Source of the DNA: JAJCYX01 sp965243825 | GTDB lineage: Bacteria; Chloroflexota; Dehalococcoidia; Lucifugimonadales; Lucifugimonadaceae | Reading direction: 5' to 3' | Length of the DNA: 64,000 nt | Assembly: GCA_965243825.1 (NCBI GenBank) | Contig: CBDEVT010000001.1 | Coordinates: 2,914,001-2,978,000, forward strand | The notes under the pieces: model-generated | Seen by the model: the letters and a program-made list of their open reading frames with translations, nothing else | What the model was told of the DNA's origin: nothing | The model's database searches: none | Part shown: one piece after another, positions 63,041 through 64,000 of the stretch | Position numbering within the stretch: the stretch's first letter is position 1 | How the letters are laid out: the number at the start of each line of letters is the position of its first letter | Program-made: the position numbers and the translations under genes

Positions 63041-63775
63041 CTACGAATTTTCGTTAAGGAACTGGCGGGCGGAACCGAGTAGCAAGTCATGTATCCAGAC
63101 AGACGACATGATGTCTCCAGTCATCTTGCGGCCCTTTGATCTGATGTAGGTAGACAGCTCGTTCATCACCTTCACAACATCGGGATGCTCCGGCTGCCCG
63201 GGATAGCCAATGCCCTGCGCAAAGTCGTTTGGCCCGATGCCGAAGTGGTCGATACCGTCTACTGCCAGGATGTCATCAATGTTGTCTACCGCTCCCTGGT
63301 CTTCTAGCAGCGCACCGACAAGCATGTTGTCGTTTGAGTTTTTGTAGTAGGCGGTCTTGTCACCCCAGGGATCGGGTGTAAATGTGTAGTTCGTGCCCCG
63401 ATTTCCCCCGAACGAACGCTTTCCTGCAGGACCGAAGTAGCAAGCGTCAACCAGTGCCTGTGCGTCCTCGCCAGATGAAACATGCGGCACAACTATTCCC
63501 TGGATCCCCCGATCGAGATACTGAAGTACGTGAGATTGGTCTGCACTCTCGACCCTTGCGACCGCGGTTGCACCTGCTGCCTCAACGGCCCGAACCTGCT
63601 CCTCAAGTTCGGTGTATCCAAACGGGCCATGTTCTCCGTCAAGCCATACAAAATCGAAATCGAGCATGCCAAGGATTTCGATGTTGTGAACGGATGGGAA
63701 GGTAAGGTTGTATCCCTTGGCCTTCCGGCCTTCTTTCATTGCCTTCAGCACTCTGTTTTCGCGAACCTGCGACAT
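63041..63775 (-). CDS. HpcH/HpaI-family aldolase
   Basis: This 244-aa class II pyruvate aldolase has H49 (LDGEHG), R74 (VARV), E158 (LLEDQ) and D184 (GPNDFA), with the same 25 and 26 spacings as HpaI. It has an insert of about 10 residues (FTPDPWGDKTAYY) before the metal Glu that the first HpcH gene lacks. A good AAAGGAT site precedes the ATG. It is divergent from the partial enolase gene at the right edge, again pairing an aldolase with a dehydratase. Confidence 0.9.
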   Translation of the reverse strand: MSQVRENRVLKAMKEGRKAKGYNLTFPSVHNIEILGMLDFDFVWLDGEHGPFGYTELEEQVRAVEAAGATAVARVESADQSHVLQYLDRGIQGIVVPHVSSGEDAQALVDACYFGPAGKRSFGGNRGTNYTFTPDPWGDKTAYYKNSNDNMLVGALLEDQGAVDNIDDILAVDGIDHFGIGPNDFAQGIGYPGQPEHPDVVKVMNELSTYIRSKGRKMTGDIMSSVWIHDLLLGSARQFLNENS

Positions 63776-63956
63776 ATATGGATCCTTTCTCCTGATCGGG
63801 GGAGCGATTCAACGAATAGGTATCACATCTCCGAAGACATTTGGCGATTTCAAAGACGTAATTTGATGTCCTCTAGTAGCTGCCGACCTCAGCGGGTCTA
63901 TACTCAGCGGGCGTACAACATCTACTGAGCGTGACCATCAACGGTGCGGCCTGCTT

Positions 63957-64000
63957 ATGAAGATAACTCACATCGAAACGGTCAGAGTTGGCGAACTTCC
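63957..64000 (+). CDS. Enolase-superfamily protein, N-terminal start (runs off window)
   Basis: ATG at 63957 opens MKITHIETVRVGEL, which matches the first strand of the enolase-superfamily capping domain and resembles MKITSIETIHVHEF of the gene at 2071. Only the first 14 residues are visible. It is divergent from the HpcH aldolase. Confidence 0.65.
   Translation, partial: MKITHIETVRVGEL

Noticed and set aside
1..64000. CRISPR arrays, prophage structural genes, insertion sequences or a replication origin
   Set aside because: No regularly spaced repeats, phage genes, transposase ORFs or DnaA-box clusters were seen. The only mobile-DNA traces are the tRNA repeat and the recombinase relic.

Overview
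This 64-kb window looks like a chromosomal segment of an uncultivated marine heterotroph. The best guess is the SAR202 clade of Chloroflexota. That rests on gene content only: four complete enolase-superfamily genes plus the start of a fifth, two phytanoyl-CoA-type dioxygenases (PhyH), many SDR, MDR and amidohydrolase enzymes, a CaiB-type CoA transferase and a hydantoinase pair. Enolase and PhyH expansions are an established SAR202 trait. No 16S gene or other phylogenetic marker is present.

Layout. 0-10.4 kb: tail of a GNAT-like gene, an M20 amidohydrolase with a galactonate-dehydratase-like enolase, a Lon-domain protein, divergent class I aldolase and fructose-bisphosphatase, a 2-hydroxyacid dehydrogenase, an SDR, an RDD membrane protein and a CoA transferase. 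10.4 kb: tRNA-Arg(UCU). 10.8-12.8 kb: an EctD-like PhyH gene, an SRPBCC protein and a decayed serine-recombinase relic. 13-19.9 kb: a co-directional catabolic block (enolase, DapA-like aldolase, HpcH aldolase, MFS transporter, two tandem rhamnonate-dehydratase-like enolases). 20.2-26.9 kb: a D-amino-acid/hydantoin module (D-threonine-aldolase-like enzyme, HyuA, HyuB, and a divergent D-aminoacylase). 27.2-30.9 kb: a DUF1800-DUF1501-NHL operon. 31-38 kb: an MDR dehydrogenase, a sialidase-fold protein, an orphan 2-oxoacid dehydrogenase E1 pair with an aldo/keto reductase, and a second PhyH preceded by a small overlapping ORF. 37.9-42.9 kb: an acyl-CoA synthetase/cupin/SDR/PanE-like operon and an amidohydrolase. 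43.45 kb: a copy of the 3' part of the tRNA-Arg gene. 43.5-48.8 kb: a nucleotide-sugar/C-methyl-sugar operon. 49-56 kb: an NnrS-like membrane protein, a coiled-coil protein, an orphan response regulator, a secreted duplicated-module protein and a response regulator/kinase pair. 56-64 kb: gluconolactonase-like, HAD phosphatase, amidohydrolase, threonine synthase, an HxlR-SCP2 regulator with an operator, an MDR dehydrogenase, a second HpcH aldolase and the start of a fifth enolase.

The most notable structural signal is a 46-bp direct repeat (43/46 identical) running from the anticodon loop to the 3' end of tRNA-Arg. One copy lies in the intact tRNA at 10.5 kb and the other in a relic at 43.45 kb, with a serine-recombinase pseudogene about 2 kb inside the left copy. 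The geometry fits an old 33-kb integrated element that now holds most of the accessory catabolism. This is an inference: no intact integrase is present.

Functionally the window describes a scavenger of oxidised organic matter. Sugar acids would pass through enolase-type dehydratases to 2-keto-3-deoxy acids and then to aldolases. D-amino acids and hydantoin-like or lactam compounds would pass through the hydantoinase module. The remaining dehydrogenases and CoA enzymes would feed products into central metabolism.
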